Below are positions 45,542-57,587 of a stretch of 64,000 nucleotides of DNA, one piece after another. The notes under the pieces were generated by a model. It saw nothing but the letters and a program-made list of their open reading frames with translations. It was not told the DNA's origin and did not search any database. The position numbers were made by a program, and so were the translations under genes. Source of the DNA: Raphanus sativus (taxonomy: Eukaryota > Streptophyta > Magnoliopsida > Brassicales > Brassicaceae); NCBI RefSeq assembly GCF_000801105.2, contig NC_079515.1, positions 38,511,920 through 38,575,919 of the forward strand. Direction: 5' to 3'. The stretch's first letter is position 1. Every line of letters starts with the position of its first letter.

Positions 45542-46699
45542 ATTTAATATGGTCTATTAGTTATAGAATCTTTGAAGAGAAAATGAATGAGAACAAAAAT
45601 GGGTTTATAAAGGAAGAGAAGGGAAGAAAGACTGGTTCTTAAAGAAAAAGAGTGGTTGCCATTTTAGAAAATTTATTACAACTGTGATCGTGGTCTGCAC
45701 CAGTTTTCTGTTGAACTGGTCTTAAAATAGGTTTCTTATCCTTCAAGAATAAACAAAAACTATAGTCTATCTATAGATACACACGGAATGTACACTGTCT
45801 CGTAACATCATCATCATCTTCAAATAGTTTTTATTTTTGTAAATTATCATCTTCATCTTCAAATAGTTTTCCGTTAGGATAGTTACTTCAGGTTATAGAA
45901 ACAGAATTTTATTCAAATACTTATCAGTTTCAAAATGTTTGTTCAATCTTTTTAAGTGTTACATAGAAACAGAATTTTGTTTGCTAAAATTTTTTCATTC
46001 TTTTTAAAAGAGCGAGATGGCGTTTTGAATAGTTAGGTCTTAATCACTTGTTAACAGTTTTGATAGTGAAAGACCGTAGTTAGCAAAATAAAGGTTTATA
46101 TCATGCTGTATTGTATTATCAATGATTTGAAATCCGTGTATGACCCGTGGATTGATATAGTGAATTGGTTATGATTCAAAAAGGATTTAATTTCAGTTTC
46201 ATTGTTTGGAGTAGACCTGTTTTAGTGAAACAAAGTTTGAGCTTTTCTGTTCTTTTTTTTTTTTGTTACTTCTTCGACTTGAATATATATTTTAGATATG
46301 ATTTGCATAAATTTGGTCACAGATGTCATAACATTAATAAATTTCGACGTATTTGATTCATTCACATAATTCAATAGTAATCGGCTGGTTACGGCCCATT
46401 TTAAGATTATGTGGAATAATAAAAGTCAATTGACTGTTTGGACCAACCGGTTCAATAGTAAAACCACAATTTTTGTTTGCACAACCGGACCAACTCAATT
46501 TTTGTCTTCTTTGGTTTAAACAAATTTTTTTCTTTCTTTTTTTATCAATTCGATTAAACAATTTTTATATGCTGCCCAAAGAAACAAACACACAATTTTC
46601 TTAACACAATAAATTTATTATAAATTATGAAAACTATTACACAAATGATTTGACAGCCAATAATTTTACATGCATGCATTATTGAAGATTTTTTGCATA
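45542..46699. other. CML3 promoter and AT-rich flank of the Helitron
   Basis: No gene. A phrase CATCATCTTCAAATAGTTTT or close variant is duplicated near 45810 and 45855. Confidence 0.5.
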
Positions 46700-49600
46700 C
46701 TAGGTGTTTTGCCCGCACCCGCGGGCTTAATAATTTTACTAATATTTATTAACATATATATTATGATTTAAATATCATGACAACTTATTTTTTTATATTC
46801 TTAATCGTTTTAGTTTTTTTTTTTTCGGTTTACGTCTTCTTAACACAAATGAATACTATAAAACAATGAGATCATGAGAGCATAATTACATAACAAAAAT
46901 ATTTCACACAATAGAGTAAAGTAAAATGTGAAATTTCGGTCTCTCTTAATCTACTTTGTATTTTTGAACCAGAAACATATATTAAACTTACCAAAAAACA
47001 CTAAAACACACAAAATTGGAAAACCGTTTTTAAACGAACTGAGATAATGACAATATTTTGTTGGTTTACAATAAGATAATTTGCTGTCCATATAATTAAT
47101 ATTAAAATAGATAATTCGAGTGTATATATATATATATATCTATATATATATATATACATTTAAAATAATTTTGGTTTGCTGTTATTAAACCAAATATAAA
47201 ATAAATACATATATAATATTTTAATATTACTTAACTAAATATAATATAAATATAAATTTGACATTATGGTTACATTCTTTTATTCATTTTGAGATAATAA
47301 TAAATTATCAGATAAATAACTTAAGTTATTTAAAGATGATAATGAAAAATTATCAAAAAATACTAAAATTATTTATGGAGAATTTGACTAATAAGCAAAA
47401 TAACTTAAAACTATGGAGAGCATGACACATAAGCAAATTTACTTCTCAAATAACAGTATAGATGAGAGTGATTTTGATTATTTTAAGAAATTTATTTTTT
47501 TAATATAGATGACTCGATCTAATTATGTGATATATATATATATATATATAAAATATAAATAAATACATATATATTATTTTAATATTACTTAATTAAATAA
47601 AATATAAATTTGATATTATCGTTAAACTTTTTTATTTATTTTTAGATAATAATAAATTAACAGATAAATCACTAAATTATTTAAAGATGATAATGATAAA
47701 TTATCAACTAACTTACTAAAATTATTTATGTAGAATTTGATTAATAAGCAAAATAACCTAAACTATGGAGAGCATGAGACGTAAGCAAATTTACTTTTCA
47801 AATAATAGTATAGATGAGAGTGATTTTGATTGTTTTAAGAAATTTATTTTAAAATGTAGACTATTCGATCTAATTATGTGATATAAATATATGTTTAAAA
47901 CAAATTTGGTTTAATATTATTAAACCAAATATAAAATAAATATATATATAATATTTAATTAAATATAATATAAATATAAATTTGAAATTATCGTTAATTT
48001 TTTATTTATTTTGAGATAATAATAAATGATCAGATAAATCACTAAAATTATTTAAAGATGATAATGATAAATTATCAAATAAATTACTAAATTATTTATG
48101 GAGAATTTGACTAATAAGCAAAATAACCTAAAACTATGGAAAGCATGACACTCACACATAAGCAAATTTACTTCTCAAATAGTATAGATATATAAAATAA
48201 ATTTGGTTTAATATTATTAAACAAAATATAAAATAAATACATATATAATTCTTAATTAAATATAATATAAATATAAATTTGATATTATCGTTAAATTTTA
48301 TATTTATTTTGAGATAATAATAAATTATCAGATAAATCACCAAAATTATTTAAAATGGTAATGATAAATTATGAAATAAATTAATAAAATTATTTATGGA
48401 GAATTTGACTAATAAGCGAAATAACTAAAACTATGGAGAGAATGACACATAAGCAAATATACTTCTCAAATAATAGTATAAATTCTTATGTCTAATAATT
48501 TTTTAAAAGTTTTCTTTGTACATTACGATATATTTAGGAATTATATTTTTAATTTAAAATATGTTTTATTTTTTTAATTTTAGCTCTTTAATTAAAATTA
48601 TTTTTCAGATAACAACACAATAATACATAAATATCTTTTTATGTTAATATATATTTTATATTTTCAATAATTCTAACTATTATGAATTTTAATAAATTAT
48701 CTAACGAAAACTAAAATTTATTTTTATTTTGTGTATAATTTTAATATTTTATTCATTAAAGTATAAACGATTTTAACCGCTCTTACTTTTAATGTGAGAG
48801 TTCCGTTGGGAAAAATGACTTTACAAATGTGTTGTGCCAACATGCATAATCGTTTTACAATGATTTATCAATACATGTATTGTTAATTCAAAAACTATTT
48901 TGATAAGTTATTATTTATGGTTTTAAAAAGTTTTGTACCGTATATCAAATTATTTATATTTAAAAATTAATCATCAATATATATGAATATGTTTATTACT
49001 GTGTTAATATTTTTTTGAAAACTCTCATGTATAATAGATATTTTAATTATGCGTTTTCTGTTTCTATTTTTTGTGTTTTTATTAATAAAAGATATTCTTT
49101 TGGATAACAAAAATATATATAAATAAATTATTTTTTAAATACATTAAAAATATTTTTGGATAATAACACAATATATATAGGAATTATCTTTTTATTTTAA
49201 AATACATTTTTACTATATCAGTTTTAATGAATTATATGATATTCTGATGTAATAAGTTTTATACTCTTTTCTATTTTTGGATAAAATTTTATTATATTAT
49301 ATTATAATTAATAATCTAATGTAGTAAATAAATTTAATTACTTATAGAAATATTTACAAAGTTTTATTATACGTTTAAGTCTGTTTTTAGTTTTCATAAG
49401 CAAAGTTACATGTATAAGGTATATACGATAACTACAATAGCAATAGCTTATCATATCTAATAAAATATATTTGATAAACTATAGTTTATTGTATAAACAT
49501 TATCTGAATACGTATGTGGATAACCAAAAACCTGATCCTTTGATTTGTTCTCGTGTATAATATCTAATACATAAAATTATGTTGTTAATATGGCTCTTAA

Positions 49601-49719
49601 AAATTATATAATAACAGATTTTATATAATATTTATTAAGGGTAGTATTGATATTAACCACTCTAACTTTTAACGTAAGAGCTCCGTTGCGAAAAATTACT
49701 TCGCAAATAATAGTATAGA
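46700..49719 (-). mobile_element. Non-autonomous Helitron with internal tandem repeats
   Basis: Read on the minus strand the element begins with TCTATACTATTATTTGCG at 49719 (preceded by host A) and ends at 46700 with CTAG followed by host T. Seven bases before the CTAG is a perfect 6-bp stem hairpin, GCCCGC-GGGT-GCGGGC (46711-46726). TC start, hairpin near the 3' end, CTRR terminus and A/T insertion context are the defining Helitron features; no target duplication is expected. At about 3.0 kb it has no Rep/helicase coding sequence. The interior is extremely AT-rich and includes four tandem copies of a unit of about 300-370 bp (separate entry), each ending in sequence like the Helitron 5' terminus. 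Confidence 0.8.
47160..48490. repeat. Four-copy AT-rich tandem array inside the Helitron
   Basis: The landmark GAGAATTTGACTAATAAGCA (or a one-base variant) recurs at 47378, 47731, 48101 and 48399, giving spacings of 353, 370 and 298 bases. Each unit also carries TTGAGATAATAATAAATTA, TTATTTAAAGATGATAATGA and a terminal CAAATAATAGTATAGAT. That last phrase is the complement of the Helitron 5' end, so the units look like repeated copies of the element's 5' terminal region. Confidence 0.85.
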
Positions 49720-50813
49720 TTGCCTATGTATCATTCTCTCAATCGATAATTCTAGTTTGGTTTATGTCCTTTTGGAAAAATATTGTCACTCGAATATTGT
49801 CAAAATTAATACCATTTTAGTTTTTTTTTTATGAAATCCTTTGTATAAAATTTTAATATCTAAGATTTATTGACATATATAACCATTAATGAACAAGGGC
49901 TTCCACCGGTTCTTTCTTAGGTTGAGATAACTATGACCATGCCACTTGATGAATGTTCTTTTGTTTTAATTTATCACATATCGCATTCAATAAAGGTGAG
50001 GAGGTATCTTGGATGTAATTGATCTCAAAAGAAAGACTTAAAAGAAAGCCCAAGTGGTTCATAGTCTCTCTGATCGTGATGCCTCTTCCTAATTTTCAGA
50101 AAAGATAATTCGCTTTGTTTACGTAAACCTACTCAGATTTACATAAAAACACCACAAAGTCATTACAGAAAAGCATCTCATTGTCGCATGTGTTCTGAGA
50201 CTTCTAAGACACGAAACCTAACCTACTTGTAGTAGACACGAAACACCACAAAGTCATTACACAAAAGCATCTCACTGTTACATTCGGATTGCCGCATCTC
50301 TTGATCCACGTTAACCCATGCCTCTTATGTTCCCATGTGATAAGGTCCACTTACTACCCACATTCAACTAATAACTCACACCAACATAGTGGCTAAAAGG
50401 TTATAAATTCAAATTCCGCTGGAAAATGATTTCTTACCAAAGTAGAGTAAATTAAAAATGGGAGAAGATTTCTTACCTAAAAAAATGTAAATTCAAAATG
50501 GTTTGGATCTCACCCTATAGGATGTATCATGTAATGGATTTACGAATTCAAAATCTTTTAGCAAATATAAAAAATTAATAACCCACGTGGCTCTCATTAA
50601 TTGGTTGACCTATCAATGGTGGTCAGAGAAACAGAGGATCACTGCTCCCATTAGAGTTCAGCCATCAATAATTTGACAAAACAAAACTCCTTCCACTCTG
50701 TTTCAAGCTGTCAGCAAAATGTCTTCTTCTTCTTCCCCATAACGAAACAAACAGATCAGCAAGACAAAAATAAAAAAGAAGAATCCTAATCGTGAGTTCT
50801 GAAACAGAACGAA
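49720..50813. other. Promoter side of the DUF538 gene
   Basis: No gene. A phrase ACACCACAAAGTCATTAC...AAAAGCATCTCA occurs twice (about 50148 and 50241), a local duplication of some 93 bases spacing. The region near 50.6 kb is the likely core promoter. Confidence 0.5.
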
Positions 50814-51858
50814 ATGATTCGTTTAGTTCAAGTAGCGATTCTCTGTCTCTCCATCGCCGCCGTGATCTCGATCTCCACCACCGATGACGAGTCTATATAC
50901 GAGATCCTCAAGGAGAACGGATTGCCGTCAGGTATATTCCCTAAAGGCGTGACGGAGTTCAACTTCGACGTCAAAACGGGACTGTTCTCTGTTTATTTGA
51001 ACCGCCCCTGCGATGCCAAGTACGAGACAGAGCTGCGCTACGAGGCGAATGTTACGGGGACGATAAGCGACGCTCACATCGGTGATTTGTCGGGGATATC
51101 GGCGCAAGACCTGTTCCTGTGGTTTCCGGTTAAAGGAATCAGAGTCGACGTGCCGAGCTCTGGCCTTATATACTTCGACGTTGGTGTTGTCCGCAAGCAA
51201 TACTCGCTGTCTTTGTTCGATACTCCTAGAGATTGCGTTGCGGTTCGCGGTGAAAATGAGGTAAACTTGAGTTGTATGATTTGGTTATGTGAATGTCTCT
51301 GTAGAACGAACTAGGTATGAAGTTTATGAAAAAATGTGTTCACATGATGAAGATAATAACTCAAATGTATTTTCTATTAATTTAGACGAGGTTCGAACAT
51401 TAAACTAATCGGTGATAAGTGTATTGGTTCATATCTCCTATATACGAGTTAATATATATTCCAACTTTTGAGGTTAAACTTTTGTCCCTAATAGATTCAA
51501 ATTCTAAAGTCAGTTTTGGGTATTTAGTTAGGATTTGAATTCAGGGCTTTTGAGTTTTTTTTTCGGATATTAATTATTGGGTTAGGATAATACTTGATAT
51601 CCAAATTACTGCATATCATAGTCAGTTCGGGTATTATTTAGCTGGATTCAAATTTTTGAACAGGGTTCCCGTTCAGTTTATGATATCAGAAAAAAATATG
51701 GAAATAGGAAAGATGGTTTTTGAAAGTGTTTTGAGTTAACCATATTCATTGATATGGTGGAAAATGAACTAATGTGTCTACAATGGCTATTGCAGGTTCA
51801 GGCTTCTATGTTGTCATTGTATCAAGTAGATGAAACTACTGGGAGAAACATTATCTAG
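50814..51858 (+). CDS. DUF538 family secreted protein
   Basis: DUF538 proteins are small, plant-specific, often stress-induced proteins with a lipocalin-like beta barrel of unclear function. Exons 50814-51260 and 51796-51858 join in phase 0 to 169 residues. A signal peptide (LVQVAILCLSIAAVISIS) precedes the domain, with the family hallmarks YEILKENGLPSGIFPKGV, CDAKYETELRYEANVTGTIS and GIRVDVPSSGLIYFDVG, ending in an exon-2 tail VQASMLSLYQVDE. No lesion is visible. It corresponds to the tandem At3g07460/At3g07470 pair in Arabidopsis from memory; a broken second copy follows at 53.25-53.56 kb. Confidence 0.9.
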
Positions 51859-53249
51859 CCGGAGAGTTTTAAGAAATGTCTTCATATACTATACCAGAAA
51901 GATAGACAGATGTTCTCATCAATTCTTGAAAATACTTTGTACTGTTTTTTTTGTCTCAAATCTTAAAGCATGATTCAAGGTCAAATGCTTCCCGTTCTGT
52001 TCTGTTTTCTGTATTGTATTTTTCAGATCGTGAGGGGGACTGAACCGAGAGAATCTGTGAGCGGAAGTTAGATGGGAAGAAAAAAAAACATTATCTGGTT
52101 TGTTTGGAAAAGATGTTGAAGGACTGGTCCATATGTGGTTGAAGTGATTGATGATAACAGTGATGTGAGGTGATGAATGTTTTTCTTTATTGTATTTATG
52201 TGCCTGTGTATTCGCAGATATTATCCTACATATAGCCAAATAAGTCTCTGGAGTTCACAGAAATATCTGGTTGCTTTGTTTTTGGTATAATGATCCCTAG
52301 AGTTTTACAGTCCAATCAAGTGTGACATAATAGGACCCTGACCCTGAAGTAGAAGTCTATCTCCAGCTTGGCTTCGGAAGTCACTGTCTGAATTCATTAG
52401 ACATATCAATGAAACAGTAACACAAAACTATTCCAATCAGGAGAGATTTTACAATACTCACTGTCTCAAGCTCTATCATAGCTATCGTGCTGCGGACGTA
52501 AGTGATCAAGAGGGATAATTAGTTTAACGTGGTGGTTAAAAAGAGGATAGTGAGTTTAAGCTAATGAGACACTGAGATATTCAGCTTTTTATGTTTGTAT
52601 TCTAGTCAAAGTGGTAACAAGGCCACTTTTAAACACTCATTGATTACATGGTTTTGAACACAGTCACGCAGATGAGAATGCCACCAAGCCATCATGATAG
52701 TGAGACATATAAGTTTAAAATGGTGATTAAGCCCCGTGACTTGGATGAACATATTAAAATATCGACGAGAATAGAGTATATAATCTATTTCATGGAAGAT
52801 AGAAAAACTCTAAAAGTCAAACTTATGGAATAGAATAAGTGACCCTACAAATAATAAGCTAAAGTTCAACGATCTATCTAACCAAACTTATGCAATCATT
52901 CTCGTTGCTCTCCTAATACTATATGCGCAAGTTATGACTTGCGAGCCTTGTCGTTAAGAGAGTTTCAAAATTATATATATCAGTTAGATGACTGAATATC
53001 AGGTTCTTGCAAAGATATTACTTAAAACAGCTTTGGTCGAGTCAGGTTTGGTCAATGTGGGACACCCATGTGGTTGTACAATTCTGTCGGCTTTCAATCA
53101 ACTTGTACCGTGTAGGTTCATCTTATATACTTCCGCATCTCTGTAGTCTAAAAACACAATTCTTATATACGTTTGAATTTGATCAGCAGAGGAACTGTTA
53201 GAAACATGACATAAGAAAAAACAATGGAATTATGAAAGATATTTTTTGA

Positions 53250-53560
53250 ATGGTCAGATTCACTAGTAGTGGAAAATGAACTAAGGTGTATTCAATTGGC
53301 TATTGCAGGTTTAGTCTCCTATGTTGACATTGTATCAAGTAGATCAAACTCGGGAGAGATGTTGTTTAGCCGGAGTTCGATGAAAAGAATGTTGTTGTAG
53401 TACTATACAAGAAAGATAGACAAATGCTTGAAGGTTTTTATTATTTTGGTCTCAGACCCTTACGAATGATTCAAGTTTCACTAAGAGAGATCATTGCTTT
53501 AAGATGGTGATTAACAGCGTGTAATTTTGACAATCCATTCTTTATGCATGTAAATAAACT
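53250..53560 (+). pseudogene. Remnant of a second DUF538 copy (3' exon only)
   Basis: The sequence around 53265-53430 closely follows 51750-51915 of the intact DUF538 gene: GGAAAATGAACTAA, GGCTATTGCAGGTT, TTGTATCAAGTAGAT, TTAGCCGGAG and AAGAAAGATAGACA recur in the same order and spacing. It therefore contains the old intron end, acceptor and last exon, with substitutions and small deletions, plus some 3' untranslated DNA. The first exon is gone. This is the residue of a tandem duplicate. Confidence 0.85.
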
Positions 53561-53779
53561 AGTTGTGTCTTACACTGCTAGTTAGATAATTTCTTGGTAT
53601 GAATATGCAGATTAACATCTTATATAGTTGCATTGAAAATGTGAGTCTACAAACAATAAACCCCAAGTTTCATGATCATTCTACTCCAACTTCATTAGGT
53701 CACTCATACAAACATTCTCCTCGTAAGTTATATAATGAGCCTCACCTTTTCAAACATTTTTCAAAACTAGAAATAAATT

Positions 53780-54097
53780 ATGAAAATGAGAAAATCACAG
53801 GTTCTTACGGTGATAATTCTTATGGTTTTGGTCGAGCCAAGCCTGGTCAAAGAGGCTACAGCACACCCATGTGGTCAAACATTTTTGTCGGCTTTGATTC
53901 AACTCATGCCATGTACACTATCAGTGGTACCGTTTAGCACATTGTCTCCGAACGAGCTATGTTGCACTGCCATCAAAACGCTTGGTCAGCCTTGTCTATG
54001 CGTTATTGCCAACGGACCATCTATCCCTGGCGTTGATCACACTCTCGCTCTCCAGTTACCTGGAAAATGTTCTGCCAATTTTCCTCCGTGTAACTAA
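53780..54097 (+). CDS. Lipid-transfer-protein-like, eight-cysteine secreted protein
   Basis: Member of the bifunctional inhibitor/lipid-transfer/seed-storage superfamily; type-2-like LTPs bind lipids in the cell wall. Single exon, 105 residues. After a signal peptide (VLTVIILMVLVEPSLVKEATA) the eight-cysteine pattern is complete: HPC, MPC, LCC, QPCLC, GKC and PPC. The spacing with a CxC formed by LGQPCLC is typical of the family. Start at 53780, with a second Met at 53786 equally possible. It resembles At3g07450 by memory and position. The 53.6 kb region upstream is rearranged by the DUF538 decay, so its promoter may be altered. Confidence 0.85.
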   Translation: MKMRKSQVLTVIILMVLVEPSLVKEATAHPCGQTFLSALIQLMPCTLSVVPFSTLSPNELCCTAIKTLGQPCLCVIANGPSIPGVDHTLALQLPGKCSANFPPCN

Positions 54098-54750
54098 TTT
54101 TCTATGTTTACTATAAAATCACGAATTGCTTTGGTTTTTAATTAGACTTGAGAAAAATTATCAGACATATATGCAAAATTGTATTTTTATAATTTTAGTG
54201 GCATTGTTAAAGACTAATTTATAAGTGAGAGTACCTTTACCTTTGAGAAATTTTATTGAAGACTCCTCAGATGTTATAGCTACAAAAAATTAGATTTTCC
54301 AATGACAAGATGTACAAAATATATGTTAGAAGTCGAATAAAATTATTGGGCGGCTAGGAAAGTAAAAGACAGTTTACAAAAACTAGTATTAACACTTTTC
54401 ACTCTAATAGTAATCACGACACATACAAAAATAGCTAAAACACTAGTTGTTTGAACGGATCTTTTGATCAAGTGACAGTGAAAATGTGTCTCTGATTCTC
54501 TTTCTATGCAAAATTAAGCTATATTGTTTTATTCACTTAATGTCATCTGCGGGTTTGTGATTCCTCTGGATTTAATCAAGTTTAAAAAAAACACTAGTTG
54601 TTTTAATTCACCGAACTTCTATTCGTAGGACAGAGAAAAATCCTGTCAAGAATACAAACTTTATTATAAAGTCAATTATTTAGATTCATACAAAATGTCC
54701 GGTGAACGAAAATATTACAGTTTTACATTAGAATTTGATAACACAAATGG

Positions 54751-55119
54751 TCAACATAGTGGAAACAACTGAGGACGTAAGATCGGTAAAGACCAAAGAT
54801 AAGTATCTAAGAACTTAACATTACCACCATTTGAGATAATTCCCAAAATGATATTTCTCATTATCTTCAGCGGCTTTCCGATGTTCATCCTCCATCTTTG
54901 CACCACCGTCCGCGGTTGCCCAACAAAGAACCCTCGTCGCCGGTTCCCTAACCGCACGACGGCCCGTTTTCCTTTCCTCCTTTGCTGCGGCCACCACAGC
55001 CTCGAAGGAACACTTGAAGCGGCATGAACTGCGTTTCTTCTTACCATGTTTCTTCCACTTCTTGTTTTCTTTGTCGTTCTTATTTTTGTATAGGTTTCAG
55101 TTTTTGAGATATTTTCCAA
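54751..55119 (-). CDS. Small basic protein of unknown function (At3g07440-like)
   Basis: Single-exon frame of 122 codons, strongly basic: RRNAVHAASSVPSRLWWPQQ, KRAVVRLGNRRRGFFVGQPR, VQRWRMNIGKPLKIMRNII and the end LRPQLFPLC. I do not recognise a domain. I do recall an Arabidopsis protein of this pattern at the equivalent position, which supports it as a real gene. The start could be at 55119 or at the internal Met at 55047. Arg/Lys clusters could act in nucleic-acid binding or nuclear targeting; that is guesswork. Confidence 0.65.
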   Translation of the reverse strand: MENISKTETYTKIRTTKKTRSGRNMVRRNAVHAASSVPSRLWWPQQRRKGKRAVVRLGNRRRGFFVGQPRTVVQRWRMNIGKPLKIMRNIILGIISNGGNVKFLDTYLWSLPILRPQLFPLC

Positions 55120-56147
55120 GTTCTCGAACGTGGATCTATAAGTAGGAGAAGTGAGTGTGTGATGATTGATGATGTGTAAAGCTTGGAATCAAAAGAGCTT
55201 TTAATAATTGAACGTGGCAATGATTATAAGCATCATTAAGGCCTATGGTGTGTAGGAGGAGGTAAAACTTTTAGAAAATATTCCATTCTCATCTCAGAAT
55301 ATTATAGTATTAATCAAGTTTAAGATGGATCTTGCCCAACGTGATCAAGCAAATGTTTGATTATAACACACTAGACCTCAGAAAAAAAATAAAAATTCTT
55401 ATAACAATTGAACTGCCTCATATCAATATTTATACATAATGACTTAACGAATCCTTGCTACTTATCCAAATCTTCCATTAGTTTAGGTAGAGATTGGCAT
55501 TTTGTTCGATCATTGGCCACTCTATGAGAAAGCCTGCACTCTGTATAGATATTAGTTAGGGTACAATAAGATATTTATTTCCAAATTGGTATTAGTTAAA
55601 TATGTTGCTTCCGTCTGCAAATTCTAGACCTCAAGACTACGTTTAGTTGGATCTTAGAGAGAATATCTTATTAAAAAGGATAAATTATCTAATAAGTTGT
55701 GATTTGTTCGGCGTGTAGCCTCGTGGTAACCATCATTACAATTTACAGGTGAACTGGCCCCATTCATTCTCTTTTCTTTGGTCTTTCAACTGCTTACTGA
55801 CAAGATCGTACCTAATTACAATCGATACAACAAGCCGTTTATAATTATTGTTTTCAAAATATTTATAAACAAATAAGGTCACAATTCAAACAAATTTAAA
55901 ATGAAATATACATTTGGTAAAAGGAAATTTAGATGTAGATCATCTACATTTCTTGGCACGATTAGTGTAAATTTGTTTGGAATGTAAAATTCATTGATTT
56001 CATAAAAAAGAAAGTTATTAGTTACAATGAACATTTAAAAAAAAATCCATATATTATATTTTCTGAGTAAAGAAATTTTATTTTATTCTCAGAAATTGAT
56101 CTTTTTGTTTTATTTCTTGAATGTGTATGAATGAATCATATGAGTGA
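55120..56147. other. Intergenic region without recognised gene
   Basis: Upstream of the small basic protein gene and AT-rich. I see no coding sequence, repeats or structured RNA. Confidence 0.5.
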
Positions 56148-56165
56148 TAATTCAGTATGCTACTT

Positions 56166-57058
56166 TTTTTTTAAACACTGAAATTATATTTAACAAGACG
56201 AGATATAAGGTGGAATGCGGTTGTAAGATACAAAGCCAGCAAGTAACGAGTACTTTTGGAAACTAGGCCAGCAAACAACAAGTGCTTCTGGAAACTAAGC
56301 CCTATTAAAGGGAAACAAGATAGAAACAGAGGACAAAGTAAAACTAAACACAGGGGAAATGAAACGACATAACAAAGATAAACGAGCAGCTGCAGTCCAA
56401 GTGATGAAGTTCAAACCCAATCGCAGAAATCAACCTTAATCCTCCTGGCCTTTGACAAGAGTTACCAAAATTGTGTTGATAAGGTAACCCACCTATAGTG
56501 AATAAGCGTAGAATAATCAAGCATGGCTTCCAAACCGGAAGGAAAGAACCGATTACGGTTCGAGATCAAACTTCCGAACGGCGAAGTCGACAGAGAGCGA
56601 CGGTGGAGCGCCTAATGAGAAGCGAGTCAAAGGAGCGAGATCACGACCAGATCCCATTGGTAATGACAAGGAGCGGTTACGATCTTGACCGAACAAACCA
56701 ATCTCACGAGAACAAGATTAGGAAGGATCGAATCCGGAAAGATCCAAAGAAACCACGGAGAACAAGGCCATGCAGATCAAGATTAGAAACAATCACCATA
56801 AAGACATCACTGTTAAAACTGAGATCAAACGGTGTGCATGCAAAGGAAAACTGAATTGAACTACAGATCGAAAGCATCACCGAATGACTCTGCGTCGAAA
56901 CAACAAAATCCTCTTACAAAACAAACAACCAACCGAAAAAGACATAAGAAAAGGATACCAGCTCCGGTGCTAAAAGAGCCACCGGAGCCGATGAACAGAG
57001 ATTAAGATCTGAGATCAGAAGATTTTAGAGAGAAGGGAGAGAAAATATAGAAGAGAGG
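56166..57058 (-). mobile_element. Non-coding retroposon flanked by an 18-bp duplication (Sadhu-like?)
   Basis: TAATTCAGTATGCTACTT occurs exactly at 56148-56165 and 57059-57076. The inserted 893 bases start on the plus strand with a T run (56166-56173), which is a poly(A) tail on the minus strand. The minus-strand body begins CTCTCTTCTATATTTTCTC, has a C/T-rich leader and a GC-rich GGCTCCGGTGG / CACCGGAGC hairpin near 56970, and has no long frame in its own sense. Size of about 0.9 kb, target duplication and poly(A) without coding capacity recall the Sadhu retroposons of Brassicaceae; the family assignment is only a suggestion. A processed copy of a non-coding transcript is the alternative. 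Confidence 0.75.
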
Positions 57059-57587
57059 TAATTCAGTATGCTACTTATAATTTAAATTTGTATTCCAATT
57101 CAATTATCTTTTTTTAGCAGATTCCAATTTATTAATCTTCTCATTTTTTCATAAATTTATTCAGTACATAATCAGCCAATACTATTTTGGGCTATGTTTA
57201 CGCACTTATATTAACTATCAGGTTCCAATCTAAATGGGCACTCAATAGGCCATTTGGGCCTCGTAACTACATTTAAATATGTCCAGGTTTTAAATTAAAC
57301 AATGTCATCTTCTCTTACACTTCCCGCGAATCTAAACTTCCTTGAAGAAGACCAAACCTTGTCTTCTCTCCCACTCTTGTCTCTCCGCAAGAGAAGAAAC
57401 AAAAAAAAAAACAATCCTTTTCCTTCTCCCACCAATTTAACCTTCCTCTAACCTCTCTTCTCTTCTCTCAAATCGAATTAATCTTTCAAGTAATCATGTT
57501 TATATATAATCTCTTCTTCCCTTTCGATTTCTCCAATCCAAGTAAACCTCTCCACACTCTAATCTCCTTCTCAATCCTCTTCTTCAT

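Noticed and set aside
47160..48490. CRISPR-like array or centromeric satellite
   Set aside because: Units are long, AT-rich, diverged and inside a Helitron; there are no short identical repeats with spacers, and only four copies.
56498..56854. 118-codon basic open frame on the plus strand inside the retroposon
   Set aside because: It is antisense to the element as oriented by its poly(A) tail and has no recognisable domain.
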